A stretch of DNA of 64,000 nt, taken from assembly GCA_930367205.1 (NCBI GenBank), contig OV884011.1:114449866-114513865 (forward strand), written 5' to 3'. Shown here piece after piece: positions 21,889-34,635 of this stretch. The stretch's first letter is position 1. Each line of letters begins with the position of its first letter. The DNA is from Acanthosoma haemorrhoidale (taxonomy: Eukaryota > Arthropoda > Insecta > Hemiptera > Acanthosomatidae). The position numbers were made by a program, and so were the translations under genes. Under the pieces are notes generated by a model that did not search any database, had not been told where the DNA came from, and saw only the letters and a list, made by a program, of their open reading frames with translations.

Positions 21889-24800
21889 ACCTGTTCCAGC
21901 AACTTTAAGTCCCTTGTTTTAGGCATAAGCATGAAGCAACTGGATGACCTGGAACATGTAAAATGTAGCCAATCACATTGACAAATCAATATCTGTTAAA
22001 GAAAAACAATTATTCTTACTAACTAAACAGAGCTCTGCAAGATCCAATATAAAATATTTACCGTTTGTTAGGACAATGGTAAGTTATAGACCCAAAAAGA
22101 GGTTAGAAATATAACTAATATCGTGTTAGCAGTTATGCAACTCCTGGTGGTCTGTAAGCGAGAAATATTGCTTGGAACTTTCACTTGGTTGTCCCTAAAA
22201 TGTGAAAAATAACAAGGAAGGTTTAAGGGTCATTTATTAATTAGTCAATTGGAAATTACAACACTTGAAAGGTGTACGTAGAAAATTCAAAGTTAACAGG
22301 GAACCCCTTAATTGTGTGGAAGATTACTGGATGTTTGTGGAAGAACAAACAAACTTAAATGTCGGCAGCGTATGCCGAAATCAGCTTATGTTGAGTTGGT
22401 ACTTGAACCATCAGTGAACAAAAAGGAAAAAGTGCAATCAGTACTCTGAATTTACTATATCAATCGCAATAAAACTGTAGGTAACGGTCCCAAAAAGAAT
22501 TCTTTTCTTGTGTTCAGAACAGTTTGATGAGGGATAGTAGTAAAAATAATAACCGAGTAACAAGAAAAATACAAAATTAAGGAACTATTTTAGTGTCCTC
22601 AGAGAGGAAGAAAGAACCTTCACACTACGGAAAGCAGGATTATTGATGGGAATTGAGTTCCCGATTTTTCTACTAGACGATTCTATGGCAAGTAGGGTAT
22701 AATTTGGGGTGGGTGCGATCTCGTGTTGTGGGATTTGGTAGAAGTGGTGAGTTTATTTAAGTGAGGGTTTGGGTTTGTCGGTAAGTGTGGTTTTGTGAAT
22801 GAAGGACCCGAGAAAGTTTTGTGGACTGTTAGGTTATGACCATCCCGATTCGATGTAGCGGTCACTCTCCTAGGGCCGTAACTGTAACGACGATCACATG
22901 TATTTTAATAATGAATAATTGATTTGTGAAAATTTTTTTCGTTAAAACAAATCTTGACGTAATCATTAATAGTTTAAATAGCATCTTAGAACTCCTAAGT
23001 TTAGAGATCGATCTTCTGTTGAGAGTTAAAAATTTGTTATAGCATAAAAAAAATTTTGCTGTAAGTGGAAAAATGAGATTTCTTTAAAAGAATCATTAAT
23101 TTTATCCTGGACAAACTAGTTTTTCTAGTTTAAGTTTCTTGGAACTCTACCACTGACTTTACAGCTGCCAAGAGCATTCATCACAAAATATTCTTCATTA
23201 CTATGGTAACATTGAAACATGCCACCATAAATCATGCAAGGTTTTTCGTTTCCAGAGAAAGATCTGGGTTGATTGCTTCATTTACCATATGAGCAATTTT
23301 CTGCTTATTGAGTGGCCTTTCATTGAAGGTATGTTACTGCGTATACGTAGGTTTAACAATGGCTCGAACTTCCGAGCAGGTTTCCATAAAAAAATAGCTT
23401 TCCTTCCAATCCGTGCAAATGAATTCTTTTCTTTGTGGTATCAGTATTATACGATTCATTTACAATGGCCAGACCAAAAAAACTGTTTATCGTAGTATGT
23501 ACAAGTCGATGGAAAAGTTTTAAATCAGACGCTCTTTCATACTCTAAGTTAAGCCCAACTTAATCCAATAAGTTGGGAACTCATAAAATGAACATCCTCC
23601 AAAAAAGAAAGCTCTGTGGTAAGTTGGCTGTAAAGTTGGCTTCACACAGCATATAATCCTGCACAGTGGATTAAAGGCCACTCTTGCAAACAGGCTTATC
23701 CTCGCCAAGGCTCCAGTTGCTGTGATCTAGATCGAATAACTTCATGACGTGACAAAGAAAAATCTCTCTTTCCGATAGATATATTTGTAAGGAGCCATCA
23801 TTGATCTAGGTTTTCTGTGTCGTTAGAATTGCATCCATACTGTATTTTCAGTACCTTCGGCTAAAAATAGAAATTTCAATGAACAAATTCAACTTATACA
23901 TAGTTTGTTTTATATGGATAAATTTGCTTTCTTTTCAGTGCAACTAGTCTCGGCCAATTTTCTTTGTTATTCTGACTATACCTTTAGCTTATCTAATATA
24001 GTTGTATTTTCTTCTTTAGATTGTAGCTTAGTTATTAAATTTATATGCACAGCTCGTGAATTATTTTTACTTTCATAGTAGATTAGTATTTAATCACAGA
24101 TTTCTTGCTCCGTATTATAGTAAAATTTAGTGAAAAATTAAAAACCCTATAATAATAAAACAAGATGAACTTTAATATGGTATGTACGGATGTTTTTTTC
24201 CAACTTGTCCGTTAATTTATGGCCAGTTATGCCTTCAGCCAACAACGAAGTCGTGTTTGTGCCCGTTACTTGCTTTAATAAATGTCGAGTTAATTTTTAC
24301 CTATGATTTTCATAAGTTTTGTAGATTAAGAAGAAATTGAAGATTCTATCATGGTCACTACAAGGTAATCTTCACAACCTTTGTTTCAGTTTTCTAGACA
24401 GGATTCGTCAGTTTTCTACGAACCAAGTAGTACACATAGCACCTTACCAAAACATCCCAATCGGAAATAGTTCCTTAAATCGTTCCTAATCGAACGAAAA
24501 GCACGTATATTGGCACATATAATCAATAAACCTATACTCCTATATCCAACTCCATAGCTAGCCTCAAAAGTTAAATTTGAAATGAATATATAATTTGTTC
24601 AGGGAAGAAAATAACATGATTTTAAGTAGCTTAGCCCTAATTACAAGATGCTCGCCGACCTATGATATTTATGATTGAGAGAGATATAGAAACGAATATT
24701 CTTCTTCTTTAATTTCAGCCTCATGCCAATGCATAGCCAAGGATGAAATTGGGCGGCCTTACGTATGCATGAGGTTAAACCGTTGATGAGGTACAGTGTG

Positions 24801-24988
24801 ATTTGAATTCTCAATGTCTTTAGAGGTTTTTCAGTTGGATTTGACATCATCAGAACATCCTGGAGCCATTTCAGGTTATCTGGTTCATATTAGAGATGTA
24901 CGTGGTTATTGAAAATATGGAGGTCATTCTTATACATTAAAGTATATTCGGTGATAAATAATAAATTCTATACTTCACAAAAAATCAC
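21889..24988. other. No gene recognised
   Basis: Mostly AT-rich. A weak splice-bounded open segment at 24719-24786 is discussed in the findings. The minus strand of 22683-22865 is open and Pro/Thr/His-rich but matches nothing I know. Confidence 0.5.
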
Positions 24989-25759
24989 TGTCGGGCTTCT
25001 CGTTCACGTCGAGGTCACCAAGTGCGGATTGTTGTAGTTTATAACATGGACCATGTTCCATGTCGGCGTTAATATCTGACTCCATTTTATAATAGGGATG
25101 TGTCCCGACAATACACTGTGTTCAAGAGAAGAGGTACAGAGGTTTCATGAAGAATAAGACAAGTTTTCAGAGTTCGGGTGGGGGGCAGCGTAACAGGTAC
25201 AAGGCGGCAGAGGGTCTGCAAGGCGGCTGAGAAATAGGGTGACGGGCTCAGAGGCGCTGAAGAGAGAGTAGAATGACGAGGAGTCTAAGTGACTGCCTTC
25301 CCGGGCCAAGTGGCCCTGGCGTAAAGCTACACCGAGTAACTGCGGATGAAGAGAGATGAGGAGACTGAGAGAGAGTAGGTCTACAGGGCGAAACCCCCAG
25401 GTTTAAATATTATTTCCCCTACCTACCGGAAGGCGAAGCCTGACCTGAAAGGGGTATGTTTATGATGTCACACCTGCCACGAGGTACGTGACCCCTCGTC
25501 CCCTAAAGGACTGTTTTATGGCATGGATTTTAGATTTTATGACCACCGGAAGGTGACCCTAGGTCTACCGGGTCAGTTTTATGACGGCCAGGTAGCTTTT
25601 AAGCTAGTGCACCTACTGTTACCTGACTTGTTACGACTGTCGGTCCATGCGTTTATTTGCTAGAAAAAGCTTTTACCGTGTTTTACATCTAATTACAATA
25701 CATTATATATGCACCAGAGTATAGGGTGATTTAACACTTATGTAGTTAGGGTCGCTACA
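24989..25759 (-). mobile_element. Isolated (solo) LTR, 771 bp, with exact 5-bp target duplication
   Basis: The plus strand begins TGTCGGGC and ends GTCGCTACA, so it is TG...CA on both strands. ATCAC flanks it at 24984-24988 and 25760-25764. The ends and an internal block (AACA-CAGTGTATTGTCGGGACACA on the minus strand) match the LTR at 53954-54560, but its U3 is different and contains repeated 'CCGGAAGGTGACC'-type segments, so it is another subfamily. No internal region is present, so it probably arose by LTR-LTR recombination. Confidence 0.85.
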
Positions 25760-25764
25760 ATCAC

Positions 25765-27428
25765 TTTCACCTAAAAATACCTTATGTCCACTTAGTACAG
25801 CTATAGATATTTATGTTTAACATTCAGCATTACTAACAAAAATGAGGAATTTTATTGTTTTATAATATTATTGATTAATAATTAATAAGCTAAGCCTTTT
25901 TTGTTGGTACTAAACTAGAATTTAACGTTCGACTGAGTACCTCCCCCACAGCCGACATGAGCAGCCGTGTCTTTAAGTGCTGTATTAGGCCAGATTGTTA
26001 CTTTTTTATCAAAATATAATTTTTTTTCCAAAAAAAAAAAGTTATACTGCCATTAGATTGAAACGTTCGATGTATAAGAATAAGCACTACTATACATCAT
26101 TTATTTATTTGAAAACTCATATATCGTTGGAGCATAAGCAACGTCAATAATATATGGTAAAAATGTTTTATTTACAATTAGAATTAATAAATAATAAATT
26201 GTTAGAATCACCGTAATTTATATTTTAGTGCTTAGATTATTTCCTTAGTGAAGTATGAATTCATTTCTCATTTTCCTCTTGAGTCTGGGTGAACATCATC
26301 ACGGATCCATATTCACTAGATATTCTCAAGAGTAGCAAGGAACCTACCATCAAAAATAAATTTATTCGATTTACGACCTTAGGACAATCAGGCAGACAGA
26401 GGAACGTGGTTACTTCCCTAAATAAACCCTTCCCTTTTATATTTCACAATTGATGTAGGTAGTAAGAGGTTTTATTTTAAATTCCACGCCATTTTTATTG
26501 ACGCCATCTACATATTATTTGACAAATATCCAGTCAATGTCAATATTATAATGCGGCAAGGCAGAGTCAAACATTTCAATTTACACTTATTCGTTTGGGA
26601 TTACTTGAAGGTAATCCCTACACAAACGATTCAAGAGCTGAAAGATTACATTTTACGATTTTCCTGTGTGATAGAGCTCACGTTAGTTGAAAACATACTA
26701 CAAAAAAATGGAAATTTTACCATACATACAAGCTGCGGTAGTAATTTTTCATGTAATAGGCTTTTTCCATACCAAGAATGATAATAATTTTTTTGAAAAT
26801 TAATTTGTTTTATATCAAAATAACCCCTTGTTGAATCATCAGTAAAAATTTCAGTACTTTTAAATAAATTTCCGTAACAAGATGAATTCTATGTCCAACC
26901 TTGCTTGGTTTCACTTGCAGTTAAAAATTAAACAACCTGTGGCTCTCTCTTTGATGAGTAGGCGTAAATAATAATGGAAATTCCAAAATACACCAAAGGC
27001 CATAATGGCACTAAAATTTCTAGGTTATTCAATTGCCTTCCATTTAGCACAAGATGAAATTGTGACACACTAGATGGTTTATTCAAATGTAGTTGAGACC
27101 TGCTCATATTCCGACTCAGTGTTTGGGATTCCTAGTCCTAATTAGCTAGAACATCCAACTTGTTGGTGGCACTTTACCAAATTATGCAATAGGAGCGAGC
27201 CTACAAAAAATCTTTACATTTCAAATATTTAAAAAAAAAATATTTACATCATATAAAAGAACTGAAGGACTCATACTAAATATAGTATCACTTTGAAAAT
27301 CGATTCCCCCTCTTTCTGAAACTTGAACAATATCTTGAAAAAATATTTAAGGAAAGACATTGGAAGGAGTTCTGGAAGAACCCTTTACTAGATAAACAAT
27401 ACTGTGTGAAGTGCTGCAGAATCCTTAC
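25765..27428. other. AT-rich DNA, no gene recognised
   Basis: The open frame at 26551-26781 (plus) has no recognisable domain and average composition. Nothing supported. Confidence 0.5.
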
Positions 27429-27460
27429 CTGCCGTTGACGGCTCCATGACCGGTGTTCAT
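27429..27460 (-). CDS. Candidate first coding exon, unknown gene
   Basis: On the minus strand an ATG at 27460-27458 with A at -3 begins a 32-nt GC-rich segment (M-N-T-G-H-G-A-V-N-G) that runs into a strong donor, GTAAGG, at 27428-27423. The GC content contrasts sharply with the flanks. Continuing exons would lie at lower coordinates and were not found. The segment is so short that chance remains likely. Confidence 0.22.
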
Positions 27461-27692
27461 TCTTCGCTGAAATCCTAAAGCATACCTTAACAATTCCCGA
27501 GAAAAAAAATGCAATATTTTATCTACACTAAATATTGATACCTGGTGTTTGGCAAATGTGTCTACATTTCTTTTATTCGATATTATTATTCTTACAGGAG
27601 GTACCAAGCCAGATGTTAATGTCATCCAAATGGGTGTATTTTTTCTTTTCAGAACACTTATTTGTTCCCAATGTGAGCGTACCTACAATTGT

Positions 27693-27738
27693 ATACAAGT
27701 AATAAAGAGGTTTGTACCTGCCTCTTTATTACTTGTAT
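27693..27738. repeat. Perfect 18-bp hairpin, 10-nt loop
   Basis: The left arm 27693-27710 (ATACAAGTAATAAAGAGG) is the exact reverse complement of 27721-27738. The loop is TTTGTACCTG. The pairing does not extend clearly beyond the arms. Confidence 0.88.
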
Positions 27739-28595
27739 TTTTTTTATACATTAAATGAGTAACCGTAATAAAAGGGGCGGTAGTATGGTCCATTTTCATA
27801 GCTTGGCACCATTCACAAAATATTATAATTTTCTTTATATTAAAGTATGTAAAATATAAATAATGAATTTTTCTTTATACATATAATTAAAGCTGATCGA
27901 ATTATTAGGAATAAGGGTGAGCCATAATTTTATTCGACCGTAGACCGACCAGTCACATACATGTGCTCTCAGGTCTCGTGTTTTTCAAGATTGTAATGAA
28001 ATAATGGTTTATATTCTAACCAAAATCTGACAATGTGTACTTGTTTTCCACTTGATTACTTGTGTTGCTTTACTGGTTATCATCATGTTTCTATTTGTCT
28101 TGACTCTAAATCATGAAATATTGATTGGGATAGAATCTTTCCCAATGTATTCGAAACATTCAAGCTCTTTTATTTAATTGTTTCAATTATTAAGATATTA
28201 GATCTTTATCAAACGAGCTCTGTACGTCATTCGACATTCTAGACTTCCACCCCTTGCCCTCCCATACAGCCTTGCAACTCCTATTGTGATTTTGTTATAG
28301 TTACATTTGGTGCATGTTTATTATATTACATAAGTAGGTGTGAGAGCTAACTCCTAGTATTCGACGGAATGTGCTGCTGGCCAGTTTCCTCGTTGTCTAT
28401 CCACAGATACAGTTCCTGTCTGTCGACCTGTTGAACTGATATTCATTAAAAAAGTTGCAAACTCCTTGCCAAGAGATATTATTATGTCTTAAGTATTGGA
28501 TACTACTGGAAGACAGAAATAAAGCATTAATCTTAAATCTCTCTAAACTAAAGGTATATAATACTTTTTTCTGAATGAAAATCCAAGAGCCCTGA
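27739..28595. other. AT-rich DNA, no gene recognised
   Basis: Nothing supported. Confidence 0.5.
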
Positions 28596-28671
28596 TTAAA
28601 CTGTCAAACCCCGTTTGAGGTTTAGACCTCAGGAAGAAAAAAAAAAAAAAAAAAAGGTTAAACTGTCAAAC
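28596..28671 (+). mobile_element. 48-bp poly(A)-tailed retroposon stub with 14-bp target duplication
   Basis: TTAAACTGTCAAAC occurs exactly at 28596-28609 and 28658-28671. Between the copies lie 27 bp that contain a TGAGGT-TTAG-ACCTCA hairpin, a run of 19 A (28637-28655) and GG. A long target duplication plus an A tail is the signature of target-primed reverse transcription, so this reads as a very short, 5'-truncated LINE or retroposon insertion on the plus strand. The parent family is unknown. Confidence 0.8.
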
Positions 28672-30924
28672 TGGCACCTTTCTAAGATCTTCTTACTTAC
28701 TGGTCTCTTCCTCTAGCGTTTGACGTTTAATTTTTCATGATCTTGCGTTTCCTCTTCCTCTGTTCAAATAATCTCCTGCTTATAACTATCAACATACGTC
28801 ATGAACATGAGACGAAGAGGGGAAGGTGGCAACCAATTTCACCTTCAGTACTGAGGGAGTTGTTAGTGAGTAGACATCAAAAATATAGACTTCTATATAA
28901 ACCCAGTCCTCATGGATTTTTTTTTTTTCAATGGATTTCAAGCTTCTTTAAAAGGCAGGCGTATTTGTTTGTTCTCTGTATTCACAATTTAGCTATACGC
29001 CCTCGAGGCTCGATTGAAAAAAAAAAATATGAATTGTCCTTAGAAAATGTTTCAAATTTGATTTTATCAGCACTGATCCATTGATTTAATTAGTATATAT
29101 TGGAAATAATTATATAATTATTATACAAATTATTATCCTGTCTTGGATTAAGGAAGGAAGGGTGGTTATCATGATAGCTGTATAGGCTTGGCCTAAAAAT
29201 GTTAATAAAATACTTCAATTTCGACCCACTAAAAAATAGTAATAATTTGCGTTCATTTATGGAATACTTCATAAAGATTATTAAATCTTAAATTTTGGGT
29301 CATAAAAACAAAACAATTTCCCCTCAATTCATAATTTTTTTTCTAAGGATGCTATTAAAAAATAAATTGTTATCAATACAGTGATTTCGCAAATTTGAAA
29401 TTTAAAAATATTCTTCGTAATTATAGGTATATAAATTACATTTATAGATATCATTATAAATAGCCACTATTAGATTTAGAAGTCAGAATCCTACAACAGT
29501 CCATTCGTTATTATTTCAGAAGCGATTTAATTTCATCCTGACATATCTGTTCTTTTATATAAAAAATACTAGAAACAAAATTTATTAGAACGAATTCCCT
29601 AAGCTCTCTAGTTAGAATTTTAGGATGAGGGAGAAATATAAAATATTTAGGGTGATCGGATCCTTGTACTAGGAGGACCTGCTTGAAGGTGGTGAGGAGT
29701 GTGGGAATCCTCGGTGGAGGTTGATTGTTACGGTACAGTGGTCCACTGGTGTGGCTGGGCCTAGAGCTTATTTATGTTTTTATGTTTATTTTTTCTTCAA
29801 AATTTATGTCACTTAGACTGCCGTTGCCTTAGTGTATTTGTTTATAATTCTCCAAAAAGCTTTGTTTATATAATTTATTGTTATAAATTTTCGATTTACT
29901 GTTTATTCATTGACCATAACTTGAGTGTCATGATTGAGTTAAATTAGCGCTTTTCTCATTCATAATATGTGGAAACAAATTACATGTTTACTTCATCAGA
30001 GATAAACTTTTTACTTTGAAGAGTATAATTAGAAAACTTCAATTCTGACAAAAAATAAAAAAAGCCTAAACTTTATTATTGTTTTCATGAAATTTTAACT
30101 CAAAGGTTTAAGTGGTTTTATTAAAAAGTAGCCTCTGGAAAAAACATACTTTCATACTTTTCATCAAAACGACTTTCAGCAAATTTACTTTTAGCTTGTT
30201 GCTAGAAAGTTTCAAGATTTTTACCCCAACCCGATGATTTTTACCAAAAAAAAACACATTTAATACATAGCTAAATTATGAATTCAACCATTGATAATTT
30301 TTTATTGATGTTTCACGCGCTTATTTAAGATAGGTAATGTATACTTTTATATCAAAATCCAATCACCATAAAATTCCCTTTACATACAACCAATTATTTT
30401 AATTTAAATCACAAAGCAGTTAAACTAAACAATAAATTGATGGGACGGGAGAATCTAGAAATTTTGTGGACAATTTCTACTTGAGTTAATTCATTCAAAA
30501 TGAGTGTGCTCAAGTCTTTGCAAGTCACCTGTTCAAGTAGAAAAAAAACAAGGATTTTATTTGGAGGTTCTATATGATAATAGGAATAAAAGAAAAGTCT
30601 GATTAGTTGAATAATATTGGAAGAAAATGTTTAATCAGTAAAGTTATCAAAATAAATATGTTATAAGTCCTAAACAATGTGCAATTTGACTTGTTTTTGT
30701 CAAAGTATAATTACAAAAAGTCATTAAAATTGGCCTTATCTTGGCCTTATATTGGGGTTCCAATAACCAATCAGGTCCGATAAATGCGGTCTTGAACAGG
30801 TGCCAAGAATTCTTGATTATGGATAATAACTCAGATAAATTTTCCGTCAACTAAGAAAAACACCAAATCAGCTACGATGAAGCTCTAAAATGAAAACCCC
30901 TTTGTGTGGATAGTAAGTGGTAAG
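28672..30924. other. AT-rich DNA, no gene recognised
   Basis: The frame at 28737-29084 is open but lacks any domain I know. Nothing else is supported. Confidence 0.5.
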
Positions 30925-31380
30925 GGGGGACGCCCACCGCAGGCAAGGGTCTCCTACGACCCGGCCACTGTCCGACGGGCGTCAAGAAAGAGATAAAATG
31001 GCAGGACCAGTGGTCTTTGACCTTTGCTGGTGGCCTAGTCGGTGGGCAGCTTTATTCATATTGATGTGACTCCATAAGATCTTAGAAGGTGTGCCCCGAC
31101 AGTGCACTATGTTCAGGAGAAGAGGAACAGGGTTGGTATTATAGGTAGTTTATGTGCTCTTGGAATGACCACGAATTCATGCTCAGTATCTAAGGCTAGG
31201 TGAAAACCGTCCAGATCCCAAAGGCGAGTGTGAACCGGAGAGAGGCCGACTGGATCGCTGGGGAAGACTCTACGAGGTAAAGTTTGTAGGGCCCAAAAAT
31301 TACAATACTTATTTACCATTATAGATTCTCATTTAAATCTATTTACATGTGACTTTTATATTTGCTGTAGCGTCGCTACA
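30925..31380 (-). mobile_element. LTR fragment of the same family, internally deleted
   Basis: The plus-strand right end GTAGCGTCGCTACA (to 31380) matches the LTR terminus. The block 31090-31270 (GTGCCCCGACAGTGCA, TTCAGGAGAAGAGGAACAGG, TGAACCGGAGAGAGGCCGAC) matches the R/U5 of the copies at 21.2 kb and 45.7 kb. The left part (GGACGCCCACCGC...) matches the reverse complement of 45950-46010. Most of U3 is missing between about 31295 and 31320. The left terminus is blurred and no target duplication is readable. Confidence 0.7.
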
Positions 31381-34300
31381 TTGTATACATGATTTTATTT
31401 TGTATAAAATTATAGAAAGCAATACAGGTATAATGATACACATTATACTCACTTGTTTGAAAAGACTATAAGGTGATGGGGCTAACCTTCCTTGTTATTC
31501 CTTCATGTGCCGGGTTCCATATGTCTGGAAAAGGCTACAAATCCAGGCTGGGTTACACCCGCGCCCCTAGTTGGCCTCAGCTGTGTCATGCGCTAGTTTC
31601 CCCTTCTCTTATCAGACGCCTAAGGTTTTTTATTATTAAAATATGGAAACGTAGGTGGGTATTTTCTGGGACGAGAAGAGGGGAACTTCTATTTATTCTA
31701 GGTGAAGAAGTTGCTACAACATCCTTGAATTCCCAGATGCCAAAAAACAGACCTTGAAAGAAGTACTTTTGTAAAAGTTTCATGACATATGCCAAAGTTT
31801 CCTTATTTCGTATATGGCTGATATTATTCTTGTCATCATCAAAGCTCGGGAAGGAACTACTAAGCAAAATATCTCTGCATAAAGCACGGATGGTTTTATA
31901 TGGTTTAATGACTTTTTATAACGTCCTCGAAAATACCTACCAATGGAACATACTATTAATCAGGACCTCAAGATCTTTGATTTATTACCGTATTCAATCT
32001 AGTCAATAATTTACTTACTTTACTCCTATGTATTATGGAGGTCAGAATATCGTTCGTAAAAAAAAAATACAAGAAAAGCCTTGTCAACCGGATAAAAAGG
32101 AAATATTTATTTCATATTTTGATTCATAAATGAATTGACGACATTTATTTCAGATCCACACTATGCTTCGTGGTAGAAATCTTCCGATGTAAATAAGATT
32201 AAAAAAAATGGCTACTTCTAATTACCTACTAAAAACTTTTAATAAATCAAAAGATAAATTATGAATATTCAGGAGCTCTAATGACTTCAGCCGAGGAAAA
32301 ATATTCGTTGTTAATGTGAAATTTGTTGTTTATCTCATAAAACTCAGCTTGCCTGCTTATGTTAACACTCATTTTTCATGATAATAGTGATTTTTTTTAT
32401 ATTATCATTTGTTATTACATAGAAATGAATATTTATTGATTCGTAATCTGAAAAAAAATATAACACTACATTATATTAAAGTACCAAATAATGACAGGAA
32501 ACTATAGCTTAAATAAAAATTCCCTTTTTTTCCTTTTTTTGAGGAGGCATTCTCAAACCTATTGATAAGAATGTTTTAAGCTTTCTATTCCTATTTGAAT
32601 TGAACGAGAAAATTGAATGTGGACCTTTGAAAGTGCTGTGATCTGTTAAATCCAATATTTTATCATGCTTCCACGTGCTCCATATATTTTGTCTTTTTTA
32701 ACTTCAAATAAAATTGTTAAATAATTGTATTAATCCATAATACAAATGCAATACAGATGCTTTTAGAAATAAAACCTGAAGTTTGAAAAAAATTTATCAT
32801 TAAACAGTCGTTATGTTTCCTGGGATCTTCACAATCCGTGCGTACGTACACCGCTATGCATTTTCTGCAAGGTTTTTGTGAGACAGTGCTTACAGCACAG
32901 CGCGAGTACTCGGTTAAGTACCCTGATATACCTGCACCCTCTAAGCTATCGTTTATTAGATAGTGGTTCGACGTCGGCAACGAAGAGGAATTAAGAAGAA
33001 GGATTCTTGAAGTAGATACCAAATTACAATAATGGTTGGCGTTCTACGTGCCCGTAGGAGCAAAGAGAGAGAAAGAGAGAGAGTGAGAGAGAGCTTGATT
33101 TCGCATAAGAAATAATAGTGGTCTATTTGAAAGCAAAAGAAAATAGTAGATTAACCTTCCATTTTTTAGACCTCGTTTGGCACCCTGTTGCGTTGATAAA
33201 ATTCCATTCATTCTAACAATACTATTTGATTAATCTTGTTCCGATTTAATTGCCATGATCAAATTCTGAGAGACACGATTCTACGTAAGTGCATTCCATT
33301 TAGACCTAGTGAAAGCCATATTTAAATAAAGGGACGTCATATACATACAAAACGCAGATCAAGTTTCAAAGGATTAGTTATATTTTAGGATTAAAGTCTT
33401 TACGTTTTCCAAGATATTCAGGACACACCTTTCTATTTAAGGGTCAAAGCAAAGCTCAAGCTAATTTATGGCAGACCTATTTTAGAGTCAAGGCTCAATT
33501 TGAGTGGTTTGCTATCTTGGAAACAAAGCCTACACTGAAGCTAGTTTTATATTTTAAACCCCTACTCAACATGGTTAAAATTTAGTGTTTAATGCCCCGC
33601 GATGGAAAATTCACTTTTTTTTTTTGTTGATATGGCGCTATTGTCACGTAACGAGAAGTGGGACTACTATGTAAAATTGTATATCTCTAGGTAGAAAAGA
33701 TAACTCACAAAGACAAAAGCAGATTTTAAAAAACAAACTAAATCCTTGACTTGGATCACTGAAGGGTAGTGGTGGAATAAAAAAAATGATTGACATACCT
33801 TCTTCATTATCCTACTTTTCAGACGAAATTTCAACACCTTGGTTATATTTTAGAAGCAACGTTATCAAGTTGTAGTTTTTTTTTTTTTCAGATTACCTCT
33901 GCAGAAATTGTTTCTTGCAAATAACCAAAATGTAATATATAAACAAAAACGTAATCTTCATCAGCGAAATCAGCATTTTATAAGTTCTAAAATGACTTAT
34001 AAACATTTATAAAAGAGTGCATAACTCATGTCAAAGAAGTGTCAGATAACTTTGGAGCAGAAAACATCAATTCCTTTATCCCACCCACTGTTACTGAGAA
34101 AAACATTTTATCAAATTCCCAAGTCCTTGTTTTGATGTATCCCTTTTATGTTATAATTTTTAACCATCAGTTCTATGGATTGAACATTCAATGAACGATC
34201 TCTATGTATATATTACAGCAGTAGCAGTAACCTCCCAAGAAGTGAGCTTATTGCCCTAAATGTTTCGTGCTACGAAATTAGATTCCTAGTTTTATTCATA

Positions 34301-34489
34301 ATATATTTATGCTGATGAAACACTGCGAAGATTAGTGAAAAAATATATAGATTTATTTATGGAATGTATTTGTGTTAATCCCACCTCAGATTAACAATTA
34401 CATTACAATTTTTAATTACCTCGGATTACAATTTTTTTCTTAACCTATTATGATTACTTATTTACCTAGACAAGAAAAATACATACTAT
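31381..34489. other. No gene recognised
   Basis: Overlapping open frames lie on opposite strands at 31473-31757 (plus) and 31586-31867 (minus), and another at 32717-33022 (minus). None has a domain I recognise. A purine-rich GA run lies at 33063-33093. Confidence 0.5.
33063..33093. repeat. (GA)n microsatellite
   Basis: Interrupted GA dinucleotide run, AAGAGAGAGAAAGAGAGAGA and onward. Confidence 0.8.
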
Positions 34490-34553
34490 TTTATAAATAT
34501 ATATAAATATATATAGAGATATATATATATAGAGATATATATATAATATACAA
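34490..34553. repeat. AT/AG-rich microsatellite
   Basis: A run of ATATATA units interrupted by AGAG, just upstream of the 95-bp array. Confidence 0.8.
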
Positions 34554-34635
34554 TAGATCGGGTCATTGAACTGCATTTTAAGTAGTACCTGAATCAAACA
34601 ACGATCGGATTACATAAAAAAACATTCTGGTGTTT

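Noticed and set aside
24181..24300. CRISPR array or prokaryotic operon features anywhere in the window
   Set aside because: No regularly spaced direct repeats with unique spacers, no ribosome binding sites and no gene-dense layout. The only regular array, at 34636-35043, has no variable spacers.
30903..31385. A target-site duplication for the LTR at 30925-31380
   Set aside because: The left terminus is too decayed; candidate flanks CCCTT and TTGTA do not match.
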